This document shows, in pieces, positions 7,305-16,595 of a DNA stretch of 21,757 nt. Position numbers and translations under genes: made by a program. Source of the stretch: Bacillota bacterium (GTDB taxonomy: Bacteria > Bacillota > Clostridia > Lachnospirales > Cellulosilyticaceae); NCBI GenBank assembly GCA_023457875.1, contig JAEXBC010000339.1, positions 1 through 21,757 of the forward strand, read 5' to 3'. Every line of letters starts with the position of its first letter. Position 1 is the first letter of the stretch. The notes under the pieces were generated by a model, which was given only the letters and a program-made list of their open reading frames with translations, was not told the origin of the DNA and made no database searches.

Positions 7305-8099
7305 ATGGTAACTGAGTTTTTGTTTCAAGGTGGTAAAGTTAAGGCATTAACGTTCAGCTATGATGATGGACAAGTATTTGATAGGCGTTTGGTAGAACTA
7401 TTTAATCGTTATCAAATGAAATCAACCTTTCATTTGAATTCTGGAAAGATTGGCAAAGAAGGCTATGTTGGTGCCCATGAGTTAACAAGTTTGTATCAGG
7501 GGCATGAAGTTGCTTGTCATGGCAAGGAACATTGCTATCTAAGACAACTCACTAAGGAACAGATGATTAAAGAAATATGGGAAGATAGAAGTAGCCTAGA
7601 AGGTTGGATGAAACAGCTTGTAGTAGGGATGTCTTATGCTTTTGGCGAATACAGCGAGTCGGCTATAAAAACCTTGGAGTGCTTGGGTATTCAATATTCT
7701 AGAACCGTAGAGTCTACAGGCTACTTTTGCTTACCTGATCATTTTATGAGGTGGCAACCTACTTGTCATCATAATGACCATATTTTAGATAAGGCAGATA
7801 GATTTTTAAATCTACCAGAATACATGAGGTTACCACTCTTTTATATTTGGGGGCATAGCTTCGAATTTGAAAGAGAAAATAACTGGGACCTAATGGAGGC
7901 TTTTTGTGAAAAAGTAGCTTTTAAGGAAGACGTTTGGTATGCAACAAATATTGAGATTAAGAACTATATTTGTGCCATGAGAAGTGTTATCTTTAGCTTA
8001 GATGAAAGCTTATGCTATAATCCATCAGGCATATCAGTTTGGCTCAAAACAGCACAAGATATTATAGAGTTAAAACCCGGAGAGACATTAGCGCTTTAA
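7305..8099 (+). CDS. CE4-like polysaccharide deacetylase family protein, cytoplasmic
   Basis: The 264-residue protein lacks a signal peptide or membrane segment. It keeps the hallmarks of the NodB/CE4 fold: SYDDG with D20 (base) and D21 (metal ligand); H72 and H76 in CHGKEH (metal ligands); SYAFGEY (110-116) in the place of the RxPY motif; and H184 in WGHSFEF as the late histidine. Family members remove N- or O-acetyl groups from sugar polymers in a metal-dependent way. Between a Rex-containing operon and GH3, the likely substrate is an acetylated oligosaccharide already in the cytoplasm. It is the first gene after the repeat-containing promoter. Motifs 1 and 3 depart from the classic TFDDG and RxPY, so catalytic activity is likely but not proven. 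Confidence 0.82.
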   Translation: MVTEFLFQGGKVKALTFSYDDGQVFDRRLVELFNRYQMKSTFHLNSGKIGKEGYVGAHELTSLYQGHEVACHGKEHCYLRQLTKEQMIKEIWEDRSSLEGWMKQLVVGMSYAFGEYSESAIKTLECLGIQYSRTVESTGYFCLPDHFMRWQPTCHHNDHILDKADRFLNLPEYMRLPLFYIWGHSFEFERENNWDLMEAFCEKVAFKEDVWYATNIEIKNYICAMRSVIFSLDESLCYNPSGISVWLKTAQDIIELKPGETLAL

Positions 8100-8158
8100 T
8101 GGTGAAGTATCACGAGGTGGCTACTTGAAAAATAAGCGCATTAAAGATGTATGAAGAT

Positions 8159-8166
8159 AAGGAGAG
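8159..8166 (+). promoter_or_regulatory. Ribosome binding site fixing the GH3 start
   Basis: AAGGAGAG lies 5 bases before ATG 8172. The upstream in-frame ATG at 8151 has no comparable site, so 8172 is preferred. Confidence 0.75.
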
Positions 8167-8171
8167 TTGAA

Positions 8172-10283
8172 ATGACAAAATTTATGAAGCAAGCCAAAGA
8201 ATTAGTAAGTAAAATGGATTTGTTTGAAAAGGCATCCCAACTTAAATATGATTCACCAGCCATAAAAAGATTAGGCATCCCAGCTTACAACTGGTGGAAT
8301 GAGGCACTACATGGTGTGGCAAGAGCAGGTGTAGCAACTATATTTCCTCAAGCAATAGGTTTGGCAGCAATGTTTGATGAGGAGTATCTTGAGAAGATAG
8401 CAGATATTATTGCAATAGAAGGAAGAGCAAAATACAACCAGTTCTCTAAGAAAGAAGATAGAGATATCTACAAAGGAATGACTTTCTGGGCACCTAACAT
8501 TAACATCTTTAGAGATCCTAGATGGGGAAGAGGACATGAGACCTATGGAGAAGATCCTTATTTGACAACACGTTTAGGCGTTGCCTTTATTAAGGGACTA
8601 CAAGGCGATGAAAACGAAGAATACTTAAAGGCGGCGGCTTGTGCAAAACATTTTGCAGTACATTCAGGACCAGAAGAAAGCCGTCATCATTTTGATGCAG
8701 TGGTTTCTAAAAAGGATTTATACGAAACCTATTTGCCTGCTTTTGAGGCTGCAATCAAAGAAGCAAATGTTGTGGGCGTAATGGGAGCTTATAACCGTGT
8801 GAATGGTGAGCCAGCTTGTGGAAGTAAGACACTCTTAGTAGATATTCTGAAAAACGAGTGGGGCTTTGATGGCTATATCGTTTCTGATTGCTGGGCAATT
8901 CGTGACTTCCATACAGAACACATGGTAACTCGTACCGCAGCAGAATCAGCTGCCTTAGCTATCAATAATGGCTGTGAGCTAAACTGTGGTAATACCTATT
9001 TGCATATGATGCAAGCTTATAATGAAGGCTTAGTATCTGAACAGGTTATTACAGAAGCTGCTGAAAAATTACTGTCTATTCGTATGAGATTAGGATTGTT
9101 TGATGAAAAATGTAAGTATAATGAGATTCCTTATTCTATAAATGACTGCAAAATGCATCGTGAGGTAGCCCTTGAAGCCTCTAGAAGAAGTATGGTGCTT
9201 CTTAAAAATGATGGGATATTACCACTTAATAAAACGAAGCTTAATGCCATTGGTGTTATAGGACCTACAGCAAATAGTCGTGTTGTATTAGAAGGAAATT
9301 ATAGCGGAACAGCTTCTAGATACACCACTTTTGTAGAGGGTATTCAAGACTATGTGGGTGATGATGTACGTGTTTACTATTCTGAAGGATGTCATTTGTT
9401 CCAAAATAGCATGTCAAATCTAGCATGGGAGGATGACAGAATATCAGAAGCTTTAATTGTAGCGGAGCAAAGTGATGTGGTTGTGATCTGTCTTGGATTA
9501 GATTCCACCATCGAAGGTGAGCAAGGTGATACGGGTAATGCTTTTGCAGGTGGGGATAAATTAAGCTTAGACTTAATTGGTAGACAACAATACTTATTAC
9601 AGAAAGTTGTGGAAATAGGAAAACCTACCATTTTAGTCTTAAGTACTGGAAGTGCTATGTCGATAAATTATGCGGAGGAAAATTGCGCCGGTATTTTACA
9701 AACATGGTACCCAGGTGCAGAAGGTGGAAAAGCATTAGCACAACTTTTATTTGGAGAATATTCACCAAGTGGAAAACTGCCTGTTACATTTTATAAGACC
9801 ACTGAAGAGCTTCCGGAGTTTGAAGACTATTCTATGAAGGGACGTACTTATCGTTATATGAAAAATGAAGCACTTTATCCTTTCGGGTATGGGCTTAATT
9901 ATGCAAAGATAAGTGTTAAAAACGTAGAACTTAGTCCTAATGGTACTGAGGATAAAGTGGGATATCAGGTAAAAGTAAAGGTATCCAATGAATCAGATTG
10001 TGCAAGTCATGATGTTGTACAAGTTTATATCAAGGATATGGAATCACCTTTTGCAGTACCTAATTTTAACTTATGTGCATTTAAATCTATTTATTTAAAA
10101 GGAAATGAAACTCAGGAGCTTACATTTGAAATTGGCGAAAAGGCATTTTTAGTAGTTGATGAAGAAGGAAAAAGTTTTATTGACAGCAAACGTTTCCAAA
10201 TATATGTGGGAACCTGTGCACCAGATCAAAGAAGTATATCATTAACGTCCACAACTCCTATTATGAAAGAAATAACATTATAA
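8172..10283 (+). CDS. GH3 glycoside hydrolase, probable cytoplasmic beta-xylosidase
   Basis: This is a 703-residue protein with no signal peptide. The N-terminal barrel carries PNINIFRDPRWGRGHETYGE and AKHFAVHSGPE, both typical of the beta-xylosidase branch, and the nucleophile D239 in GYIVSDCWA. The alpha/beta sandwich domain follows, with a Glu/Asp-rich segment around STIEGEQGD where the acid/base glutamate is expected. A C-terminal fibronectin III-like domain (about 590-700) is complete. The expected role is removal of xylose from the non-reducing end of short oligosaccharides, complementing GH8. Beta-glucosidase or arabinofuranosidase activity cannot be excluded, as GH3 specificity is hard to read from sequence. 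It lies 72 bases after the deacetylase with no terminator between. Confidence 0.9.
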   Translation: MTKFMKQAKELVSKMDLFEKASQLKYDSPAIKRLGIPAYNWWNEALHGVARAGVATIFPQAIGLAAMFDEEYLEKIADIIAIEGRAKYNQFSKKEDRDIYKGMTFWAPNINIFRDPRWGRGHETYGEDPYLTTRLGVAFIKGLQGDENEEYLKAAACAKHFAVHSGPEESRHHFDAVVSKKDLYETYLPAFEAAIKEANVVGVMGAYNRVNGEPACGSKTLLVDILKNEWGFDGYIVSDCWAIRDFHTEHMVTRTAAESAALAINNGCELNCGNTYLHMMQAYNEGLVSEQVITEAAEKLLSIRMRLGLFDEKCKYNEIPYSINDCKMHREVALEASRRSMVLLKNDGILPLNKTKLNAIGVIGPTANSRVVLEGNYSGTASRYTTFVEGIQDYVGDDVRVYYSEGCHLFQNSMSNLAWEDDRISEALIVAEQSDVVVICLGLDSTIEGEQGDTGNAFAGGDKLSLDLIGRQQYLLQKVVEIGKPTILVLSTGSAMSINYAEENCAGILQTWYPGAEGGKALAQLLFGEYSPSGKLPVTFYKTTEELPEFEDYSMKGRTYRYMKNEALYPFGYGLNYAKISVKNVELSPNGTEDKVGYQVKVKVSNESDCASHDVVQVYIKDMESPFAVPNFNLCAFKSIYLKGNETQELTFEIGEKAFLVVDEEGKSFIDSKRFQIYVGTCAPDQRSISLTSTTPIMKEITL

Positions 10284-10424
10284 AGTGTTACTCGTCATCT
10301 TGTGTAGGACATTTATATGAGACGTGCTTAGGCAGAAGATATACGCCAGAGTTAATCATTTGAAAGAATTATTTTGAGGAAAGTTATAGACACAGGATGA
10401 AGTGCAAAGGGAGAGGGGATTTAT

Positions 10425-12551
10425 ATGAAAAAACAAAAATTAGTGGTGAAAAAAAACAATCTCATCAAAGGAAGCAAAGATAAGCTTAAAGACAAGATGA
10501 AAGCAAAGATGCAAGCAAAGATGCAAGATAAAGGTAAAGTGACGACTAAAAAGCGTAGTTCTATAAAAAAGAAGCTGATTTTGTCTTATATTCTTTGTGC
10601 TGTTGTACCATTAGTTATTGTCAATTTATTTTCATCTCACCAATCAAAAGTAACCGTTAAAGAAACAACGAGTCAACTCGCTGTGGAGATGGTAAAGCAA
10701 ACAAGTGCAAATACCAGTTATTATACAGATGCTATAGAAAAAACCATAACCAGGATTATTGTTAATGATTTAAACTCTCCATCTAATAACCTGATTAATC
10801 AATATGTGTTACTTTCATTAAAGGCCAAAAACGACTTATCTAATTTTGATAGATACACCATTACTAAAAATATAGTATCACAAATTAATTACAGTGTTTC
10901 CCTGGATGAAACGATAGATGATATAGCTATTGTTTTAAATGACGGTGAGCTTATCTTATCAGGAATAGTACTTACCGAAGACGATTTAGAGAGATTTTCT
11001 GCAGAAGAGCTTTCTAAAGGCATTGTATGGCACACAGTTGATACCGAGCAAGGGAAAGAGATTTATGTTACCAAAGAGGTAGTTAATTTAAAAACGGGTA
11101 AGAATGTAGGTATTTTAGTTGTCAAAGCTAATGCTAAGGCACTGCAAGATAAAATCAATAGTATTAACCTCTTTGATAATTCTAATGTAAGCATTTTAAA
11201 TTCAGAAGGGGAAGTTATCTGTTCAAATACCCAAAATGAAATGGACGAAGCAATAAGAACGAATCTTGACCTAGAGTCAGAGGTGACCTCCAAGCAAATG
11301 AGTGGTGCTTTAGTGGCAAGCGCAAAAACCAACAATGGATGGCTTGTTGTGGCTGAAATACCACAAAAAATGTTGACCCATAGAATTGATCAAGTGGTTA
11401 ATATTATATGGATTATCATACTGATTATAGCCATACTTGCTGTTTTTATAGGACAAATCATATCAAAGGGTATCGTTGATTCTGTTAAACAACTCAAAAA
11501 GCTTATGAAAAAAGCAGAAGAGGGAGATTTAACTGTCGTAGCATCTATTAAAGGAAAGGATGAGATGGCAGAACTGGGAAGTAGCTTTAATCACATGATT
11601 GAAAATATTAAACAGCTGTTAAAAGAAGCTAAAAATACAGTGGAGCATAGTTTGGAAGCTGCGCATTTACTTAAGAAGAATACCAGTGGTTCTATGGAAG
11701 GTTTTTCACAGCTGGCATTATCTATTGAAAGTATAGCCGAAGGTTCAAATAGTCAAGCGGAGGACACACAAAAAAGTGTGGCTGTGATGGAGGAACTATC
11801 AAATAGTATACAGTTTGTCATAGAAGATACGAAGCAGCTCATAAGCTATACCAAAGGCACAAGGCAAGTTATTGATCATGCAAGTGAAAATATGCAAATC
11901 TTAAATACCACCGTAAGTTCTACCCATGAGGTATCAGGTGAGATTAGTCACAGTATTACGGAGCTTAATGCCTTAACAAAGACCATTGGAGAAATCATGA
12001 GGTTTTTAGATGATATTAGCGAACGAACCAATTTACTTGCACTTAATGCTAGCATAGAAGCAGCAAGGGCTGGGGCTGCAGGTAAAGGCTTTGCTGTTGT
12101 GGCTGATGAAGTAAGAAATTTAGCAACACAGTCTAAGGAATCCTCAAATCATGTTAAAGATGCGCTAAAGCGTATTGAATCGAAAGTGCTACATACCTCT
12201 GAATTGGTGATTAAATCAAATCAATTACTAGAAAAACAAGAAGAGGCAGTTGGTAAAACCCATGAGTCATTAAATCAGATGATTGAAGGATTACAGGGTA
12301 TGAATAAAGGACTTGAGTATGTAAATAATAGAATTGAGCTAATGACTAAGTGTAAAGATGAAATGAGTCACAAAATCGAGAATATTGCAGTTGTTAACGA
12401 GGAAAATGCGGCTACTGTTGAAGAGGTTAATGCCTTAAGTGAAGAACAACATTGCATTGTGGCACAATTTGAGCATTTGGCCGATGAGCTATTAATGACA
12501 ATCAATAGACTAGAAAAGAGTGTAGCTACCTTTGTGGTATCTGACAAATAA
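10425..12551 (+). CDS. Methyl-accepting chemotaxis protein with long basic N-terminal extension
   Basis: The 708-residue chemoreceptor begins with an unusual cytoplasmic tail of about 50 residues, very rich in lysine, containing tetrapeptide repeats (19-38). Membrane helix 1 is at about 51-69 and an extracellular Cache-like sensor domain at about 70-320. Membrane helix 2 (about 325-345) is followed by HAMP (about 346-400) and a long coiled-coil signalling domain. Its tip, [18 protein letters not shown] followed by [15 protein letters not shown] (533-567), contacts CheA and CheW. No C-terminal CheR-tethering pentapeptide is seen. It is 141 bases after GH3 and 17 bases before the epimerase gene, so it belongs to the sugar operon. 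It may steer the cell toward the sugar handled here; the ligand itself is not readable. Confidence 0.92.
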   Translation: MKKQKLVVKKNNLIKGSKDKLKDKMKAKMQAKMQDKGKVTTKKRSSIKKKLILSYILCAVVPLVIVNLFSSHQSKVTVKETTSQLAVEMVKQTSANTSYYTDAIEKTITRIIVNDLNSPSNNLINQYVLLSLKAKNDLSNFDRYTITKNIVSQINYSVSLDETIDDIAIVLNDGELILSGIVLTEDDLERFSAEELSKGIVWHTVDTEQGKEIYVTKEVVNLKTGKNVGILVVKANAKALQDKINSINLFDNSNVSILNSEGEVICSNTQNEMDEAIRTNLDLESEVTSKQMSGALVASAKTNNGWLVVAEIPQKMLTHRIDQVVNIIWIIILIIAILAVFIGQIISKGIVDSVKQLKKLMKKAEEGDLTVVASIKGKDEMAELGSSFNHMIENIKQLLKEAKNTVEHSLEAAHLLKKNTSGSMEGFSQLALSIESIAEGSNSQAEDTQKSVAVMEELSNSIQFVIEDTKQLISYTKGTRQVIDHASENMQILNTTVSSTHEVSGEISHSITELNALTKTIGEIMRFLDDISERTNLLALNASIEAARAGAAGKGFAVVADEVRNLATQSKESSNHVKDALKRIESKVLHTSELVIKSNQLLEKQEEAVGKTHESLNQMIEGLQGMNKGLEYVNNRIELMTKCKDEMSHKIENIAVVNEENAATVEEVNALSEEQHCIVAQFEHLADELLMTINRLEKSVATFVVSDK
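10479..10538 (+). repeat. 12-bp tandem repeat encoding a Lys-rich tetrapeptide array
   Basis: Five successive 12-bp units encode [16 protein letters not shown] and DKGK. The third and fourth units (10503-10514, 10515-10526) are identical, GCAAAGATGCAA. The array lies in the N-terminal tail of the chemoreceptor and is a candidate for copy-number change by slippage. Confidence 0.8.
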
Positions 12552-12568
12552 AAGGAAGGAGCCTAGTC

Positions 12569-13612
12569 ATGGAATTTAGTAGTACTGAGATGACATTAAA
12601 GACAGGCAAAGAAATAGTCAAATATACATTAGAAAATGATCAGGGTATGAAAGTAGAAGTCCTTAATTTAGGTGCAACGTTAACCAAAGTGATGGTACCT
12701 GATCAGAACGGTAATTTTGAAAATGTTGTGCTAGAATGGCAGGATGTGAATGTTTATGAACAAAATCCTGGTTATATAGGAGCGGTTGTAGGAAGAGTCG
12801 CTGGGCGTATTTCACAGGCAAAAATTACACTAGACGAAAAAGTTTATCCCCTTACAAAAAATGAAAATAGTAATATACTACATGGTGGCATAGAAGGCTT
12901 TCATAGTAAGTTGTGGCAAGGAGAAGATATAAGTACCCAGGAGGAAGCAAGGCTGAAGCTAAGCTATTATAGCAAAGATAAAGAAGAAGGTTTCCCGGGA
13001 AATATGCAAGTGACAGTCATTTATAGTCTCAATAACGACAATGAACTTACGATTCGTTATGAAGCGACTACGGATAAGCTTACAGTAGTTAATCTTACTA
13101 ACCATGCTTACTTTAATTTATCTGGAGATGGAAAGCGTTCTATTTTAGATCAAGAAGTATTCATTGATAGTGATAAGATTCTAGAGCTAGATAAAGAATC
13201 TATACCAACAGGAAAGAATCTCCTTGTAGATGAAGAGAAAGCATTTGATTTTAGACAATCTAAGCCTTTAGGAAGGGATATTTCTGCGGACTCCCTTCAG
13301 CTAAAATATGGAAAGGGCTATGATCATCTATGGGTATTAAACCAAAGTGATCAAGCAGCCATAGCATTATATGACCCTATTTCTAAACGTTGTATGGAAA
13401 TCACGACAGATCAACCCTGTGTAGTGATGTATACTATGAATAATCCACCTAGCGAGAGGCTAAACATAGCCAATCAGGAAATACGATATGGCGTATGCTT
13501 TGAGACACAAAAGCGTGCTATTGGCTATAATGAGGTTTTCAAAGAAGATACATTACTTCGTCCAAATGAAGTATATACTGCCCAAACAAAGTATAGATTC
13601 ACAACGAGATAA
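12569..13612 (+). CDS. galM: Aldose 1-epimerase (mutarotase)
   Basis: The 347-residue protein is full length for the GalM family and has no signal peptide. H105 in NILHGG and H179 in LTNHAYFNLSG match the two catalytic histidines. D252 in GYDHLWVL is the sugar-binding aspartate, and E312 in CFETQ corresponds to the catalytic base. It interconverts alpha and beta anomers of free aldoses; GalM enzymes accept xylose as well as glucose and galactose. Here it would turn the anomer released by the hydrolases into the one required by downstream enzymes. AAGGAAGGAG (12552-12561) precedes the ATG, and the chemoreceptor stop is only 17 bases away, so the two are co-transcribed. Confidence 0.92.
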   Translation: MEFSSTEMTLKTGKEIVKYTLENDQGMKVEVLNLGATLTKVMVPDQNGNFENVVLEWQDVNVYEQNPGYIGAVVGRVAGRISQAKITLDEKVYPLTKNENSNILHGGIEGFHSKLWQGEDISTQEEARLKLSYYSKDKEEGFPGNMQVTVIYSLNNDNELTIRYEATTDKLTVVNLTNHAYFNLSGDGKRSILDQEVFIDSDKILELDKESIPTGKNLLVDEEKAFDFRQSKPLGRDISADSLQLKYGKGYDHLWVLNQSDQAAIALYDPISKRCMEITTDQPCVVMYTMNNPPSERLNIANQEIRYGVCFETQKRAIGYNEVFKEDTLLRPNEVYTAQTKYRFTTR

Positions 13613-13686
13613 AGTTGTAGGTATGTTTTATTAAATAAGGTAACAATTAAAAATTACAATATAAAAATTATTTAGGAGGCAACACA

Positions 13687-14340
13687 ATGAAATTATTTGT
13701 AGACACAGCTAATACCGAAGAAATACGCAAGGCAAACGACTTAGGAGTAATTTGTGGTGTAACAACTAACCCATCACTTATTGCACGTGAAGGTTTAGAA
13801 TTTAAATCTGTTATTAAAGAAATTACAGATATAGTAGATGGACCTATCAGTGCAGAGGTTATTTCTCTTGAGGCACCTAAAATGGTGGAGGAAGCTTTAG
13901 AGCTTGTTAAAATACACAAGAATATTGTTATTAAATTACCAATGACAGAAGAAGGCTTAAAGGCAACAAAACAGTTAACAGCAAAAGGCATTCGTACAAA
14001 TGTAACCCTTATCTTCTCACCAGCTCAAGCCCTTCTTGCAGCTAGAGCAGGAGCTACCTATGTAAGTCCTTTCTTAGGACGTCTTGACGATGTGGGAACA
14101 GAGGGAATGCAACTCGTAAGAGACATTGCTGAGATATTTGACATACATGGTATTGATACAGAAATTATTGCTGCTAGCGTACGTAGTCCATTACACGTAG
14201 TAGATGCAGCAAAAGCAGGTGCTCATATTGCAACTGTTCCTTACAATGTTATTGTTCAAATGACAAAACACCCACTTACCGACAATGGTATCCAAAGATT
14301 TCTTAAGGATTGGGAAGGTTTAGAACAAAAACTTAACTAA
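13687..14340 (+). CDS. tal: Transaldolase (small TalC/MipB-type)
   Basis: At 217 residues this is the short, single-domain transaldolase/fructose-6-phosphate aldolase subfamily. The Schiff-base lysine is K83 in [22 protein letters not shown] at the start and [11 protein letters not shown] are typical. Residue 131 is Phe (SPFLGRLDD), where true fructose-6-phosphate aldolase has Tyr, so transaldolase activity is favoured. It moves a dihydroxyacetone unit between sedoheptulose 7-phosphate and glyceraldehyde 3-phosphate in the non-oxidative pentose phosphate pathway. It sits 74 bases after galM without a visible terminator and has a strong AGGAGG site (13674-13679). With the transketolase behind it, it connects released pentose to glycolysis. 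Confidence 0.93.
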   Translation: MKLFVDTANTEEIRKANDLGVICGVTTNPSLIAREGLEFKSVIKEITDIVDGPISAEVISLEAPKMVEEALELVKIHKNIVIKLPMTEEGLKATKQLTAKGIRTNVTLIFSPAQALLAARAGATYVSPFLGRLDDVGTEGMQLVRDIAEIFDIHGIDTEIIAASVRSPLHVVDAAKAGAHIATVPYNVIVQMTKHPLTDNGIQRFLKDWEGLEQKLN

Positions 14341-14376
14341 TTGCCAGATAAGGTATATAATTAAAGAGATGGAGTC

Positions 14377-14414
14377 ATTCTGGGTGTGCAGTGTTTTTTT
14401 TGCACACCTAGAAT
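14377..14414 (+). other. Long stem-loop between transaldolase and transketolase genes
   Basis: The arms 14377-14390 and 14401-14414 form 14 pairs with one G-U. The core is GGTGTGCA against TGCACACC, and the 10-base loop is almost all T. No T-run follows the stem, so a classical terminator is unlikely. It may be an mRNA processing or stability element setting the two genes' relative output. Confidence 0.6.
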
Positions 14415-14452
14415 TGCGATAATAAAATTATAGATTGGAAAGGATATTCAAA

Positions 14453-16429
14453 ATGAAAATTGAGCAAAAAACGATTAATACGATCCGTGTACTAGCAGCA
14501 GAAGCTGTGCAAAAAGCTAATTCAGGACATCCTGGTTTACCTCTTGGTTCAGCACCAATGGCATATACTTTATGGGCTAATATGGCACATAATCCTAAGA
14601 ACCCTAATTGGAAAAATAGAGATCGTTTTATTCTTTCAGCAGGACATGGTTCAGCTTTACTTTACTCTTTATTACACGTATTTAATTATGGATTATCTAA
14701 AGAAGACTTAAGTAACTTCCGTCAAGAAGGTAGCTTAACTCCAGGACATCCTGAATATGGTCATACTGTTGGTGTAGAAGCAACTACTGGTCCTTTGGGA
14801 CAAGGTATCGCTATGGCAGTAGGTATGGCTATGGCAGAAAAACATTTGGCATCAGAGTTCAACAAGGATGGATATCCTATTGTTGATCACTATACCTATA
14901 CACTAGTAGGTGATGGTTGCTTAATGGAGGGAATCTCTTATGAGGCAGCAGCACTAGCAGGCACCCTTAAATTAGGTAAACTTATTGTTTTATATGATTC
15001 AAATAATATTACCATTGAAGGTAATACAAGCATTGCCTTTAAAGAAAATGTAAGAGCACGTTTTGAAGCGCAAGGCTTTGAAACTTTCTTAGTGGAAGAT
15101 GGAAATGATACAGCTGCTATAGAAAAAGCAATAGCAGCAGCAAAAAACAATTTAGAAAAGCCAAGCTTTATTGAAATTAAAACACAAATTGGTTATGGTT
15201 GTCCTAAAAAACAAGGTAAGGCAGCAGCCCATGGAGAACCACTAGGCATAGAAAATATTGCTGAAATGAGAGCCTTCTTAGAGCATCACGACAAGGAGTT
15301 CTTCGTAGAAGATGAAGTAAAACAACATATTAATGCATTAAATGAAAAGGGAGCAGCTAAGGAAGCTGATTGGAATAAGCTTTTTGAAAGCTATACAAAA
15401 GAGTATCCTGAGCTCGCTAAGAAATGGGCAGCATGGCATAGTGAAGAAGAGATTAGCTTAGATATCTATGAAAAGTATACAGATACAAGCAAAAAAATGG
15501 CTACTCGTGTAGCTTCTTTCGAAGTGATTAATCATATGGCAGAAGTAGTAGATAATATGATCGGAGGTTCAGCTGACCTTGCACCTTCTACTAAGACTTA
15601 TATGAATGGTAAGGGTGACTTCAGTAGCGAAGATTATACAGGACGTAATCTTCACTTTGGTATTCGTGAGCATGCAATGGGAGCTGTTGCAAATGGTATC
15701 GCTCTTCATGGTGGACTCAAAACCTTCTGTTCAACCTTCTTTGTATTCTGCGATTATATGAAGAATCCAATGAGACTTGCTTCACTTATGAAATTACCAG
15801 TAACCTATGTGTTAACACATGATAGCATTGGTGTAGGAGAAGACGGACCTACTCATCAACCTATTGAGCAGCTTGCAATGCTTCGTAGTACACCAAATTT
15901 AGTAACCTTTAGACCAGCTGATGCTAAAGAAACAATTGCAGCTTGGGAATACGCATTAAATAGCAAAACTGAGCCAGTGGCTATTGTACTTTCAAGACAA
16001 GACTTACCATTCCTTGAGAAATCAGGAAAAGAAGCTAAAAAAGGTGCATATGTAGTAGCTGGAGTAGAATCAAAGGATGCTGATGTGATTCTTATTGCAA
16101 CTGGTTCAGAAGTAAAATTAATAGTAGGCGCTGTAGAAGAACTTGCATCTCAAGGAATTAAAGCTACAGCTGTAAGTATGCCATCAATGGATGCTTTCGA
16201 AGAACAATCAGAGGATTATAAAGATATGATTTTACCAGCAAATAAAACAAAACGTGTAGTCGTAGAAGCACTCACATCTTTTGGCTGGCATAAATATACT
16301 GGCTTTGAAGGCAAAGTGATTTCATTAGATCACTTTGGTGAATCAGCGCCAGCAGATAAGATTTTTGCGAAAAATGGCTTTACAGTAGAAAATGTAGTAA
16401 ATCAAGCTAAACAGATCTTGAATAAATAG
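14453..16429 (+). CDS. tkt: Transketolase
   Basis: The 658-residue protein is a full-length, single-chain transketolase. The thiamine diphosphate motif runs from GDG (153-155) to NN (184-185); H26 and H65 match active-site histidines; E406 in GIREHAMG activates the cofactor; and [15 protein letters not shown] (456-470) is the conserved substrate-channel segment. It transfers two-carbon units among xylulose 5-phosphate, ribose 5-phosphate and erythrose 4-phosphate. The start at ATG 14453 is served by AGGA at 14441-14444; an in-frame TTG at 14435 lacks a site. It lies 112 bases after transaldolase with a stem-loop between. This could be a second, substrate-induced copy beside a housekeeping one, which cannot be judged from this window. 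Confidence 0.96.
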   Translation: MKIEQKTINTIRVLAAEAVQKANSGHPGLPLGSAPMAYTLWANMAHNPKNPNWKNRDRFILSAGHGSALLYSLLHVFNYGLSKEDLSNFRQEGSLTPGHPEYGHTVGVEATTGPLGQGIAMAVGMAMAEKHLASEFNKDGYPIVDHYTYTLVGDGCLMEGISYEAAALAGTLKLGKLIVLYDSNNITIEGNTSIAFKENVRARFEAQGFETFLVEDGNDTAAIEKAIAAAKNNLEKPSFIEIKTQIGYGCPKKQGKAAAHGEPLGIENIAEMRAFLEHHDKEFFVEDEVKQHINALNEKGAAKEADWNKLFESYTKEYPELAKKWAAWHSEEEISLDIYEKYTDTSKKMATRVASFEVINHMAEVVDNMIGGSADLAPSTKTYMNGKGDFSSEDYTGRNLHFGIREHAMGAVANGIALHGGLKTFCSTFFVFCDYMKNPMRLASLMKLPVTYVLTHDSIGVGEDGPTHQPIEQLAMLRSTPNLVTFRPADAKETIAAWEYALNSKTEPVAIVLSRQDLPFLEKSGKEAKKGAYVVAGVESKDADVILIATGSEVKLIVGAVEELASQGIKATAVSMPSMDAFEEQSEDYKDMILPANKTKRVVVEALTSFGWHKYTGFEGKVISLDHFGESAPADKIFAKNGFTVENVVNQAKQILNK

Positions 16430-16443
16430 TATGATTTAGAGTC

Positions 16444-16522
16444 AACTCATAAGCTAATCTTTCCTATGTATTGCAGTAGTTATTTCGTTTTACATTTGCA
16501 AAGGTTGCTTATGAGTTTTTTT
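16444..16522 (+). terminator. Long bipartite hairpin terminator after transketolase
   Basis: AACTCATAAGC (16444-16454) pairs exactly with GCTTATGAGTT (16507-16517), which runs into five further Ts. After one bulged T, AATCTTT (16456-16462) pairs with AAAGGTT (16500-16506). A further ATGTA/TACAT pair (16466-16470 / 16491-16495) can form inside the loop. The element is longer than most terminators. Confidence 0.85.
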
Positions 16523-16533
16523 GAAAACACCTA

Positions 16534-16562
16534 TTGTAGTAATATATGTGATTTGATATAAA
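16534..16562 (+). promoter_or_regulatory. Putative promoter of the esterase gene
   Basis: TTGTAG (16534-16539) lies exactly 17 bp before TATAAA (16557-16562), and the -10 is preceded by TGA, giving an extended -10. It follows the transketolase terminator directly and has the most complete vegetative-sigma-type elements I found in this window. Confidence 0.6.
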
Positions 16563-16595
16563 TATAAAAGTATTTTTAGGAAAATGGGTGATTAT

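Noticed and set aside
10360..10390. Possible promoter (TTGAAA with TATAGA or TTATAG) before the chemoreceptor gene
   Set aside because: The spacing is 18-19 bp with a poor -10, and no chemotaxis-sigma-type sequence was found; not strong enough to split the operon.
13615..13643. TTGTAG as a -35 box for the transaldolase gene
   Set aside because: No acceptable -10 lies 16-18 bp downstream; the gene may be read from the upstream operon.
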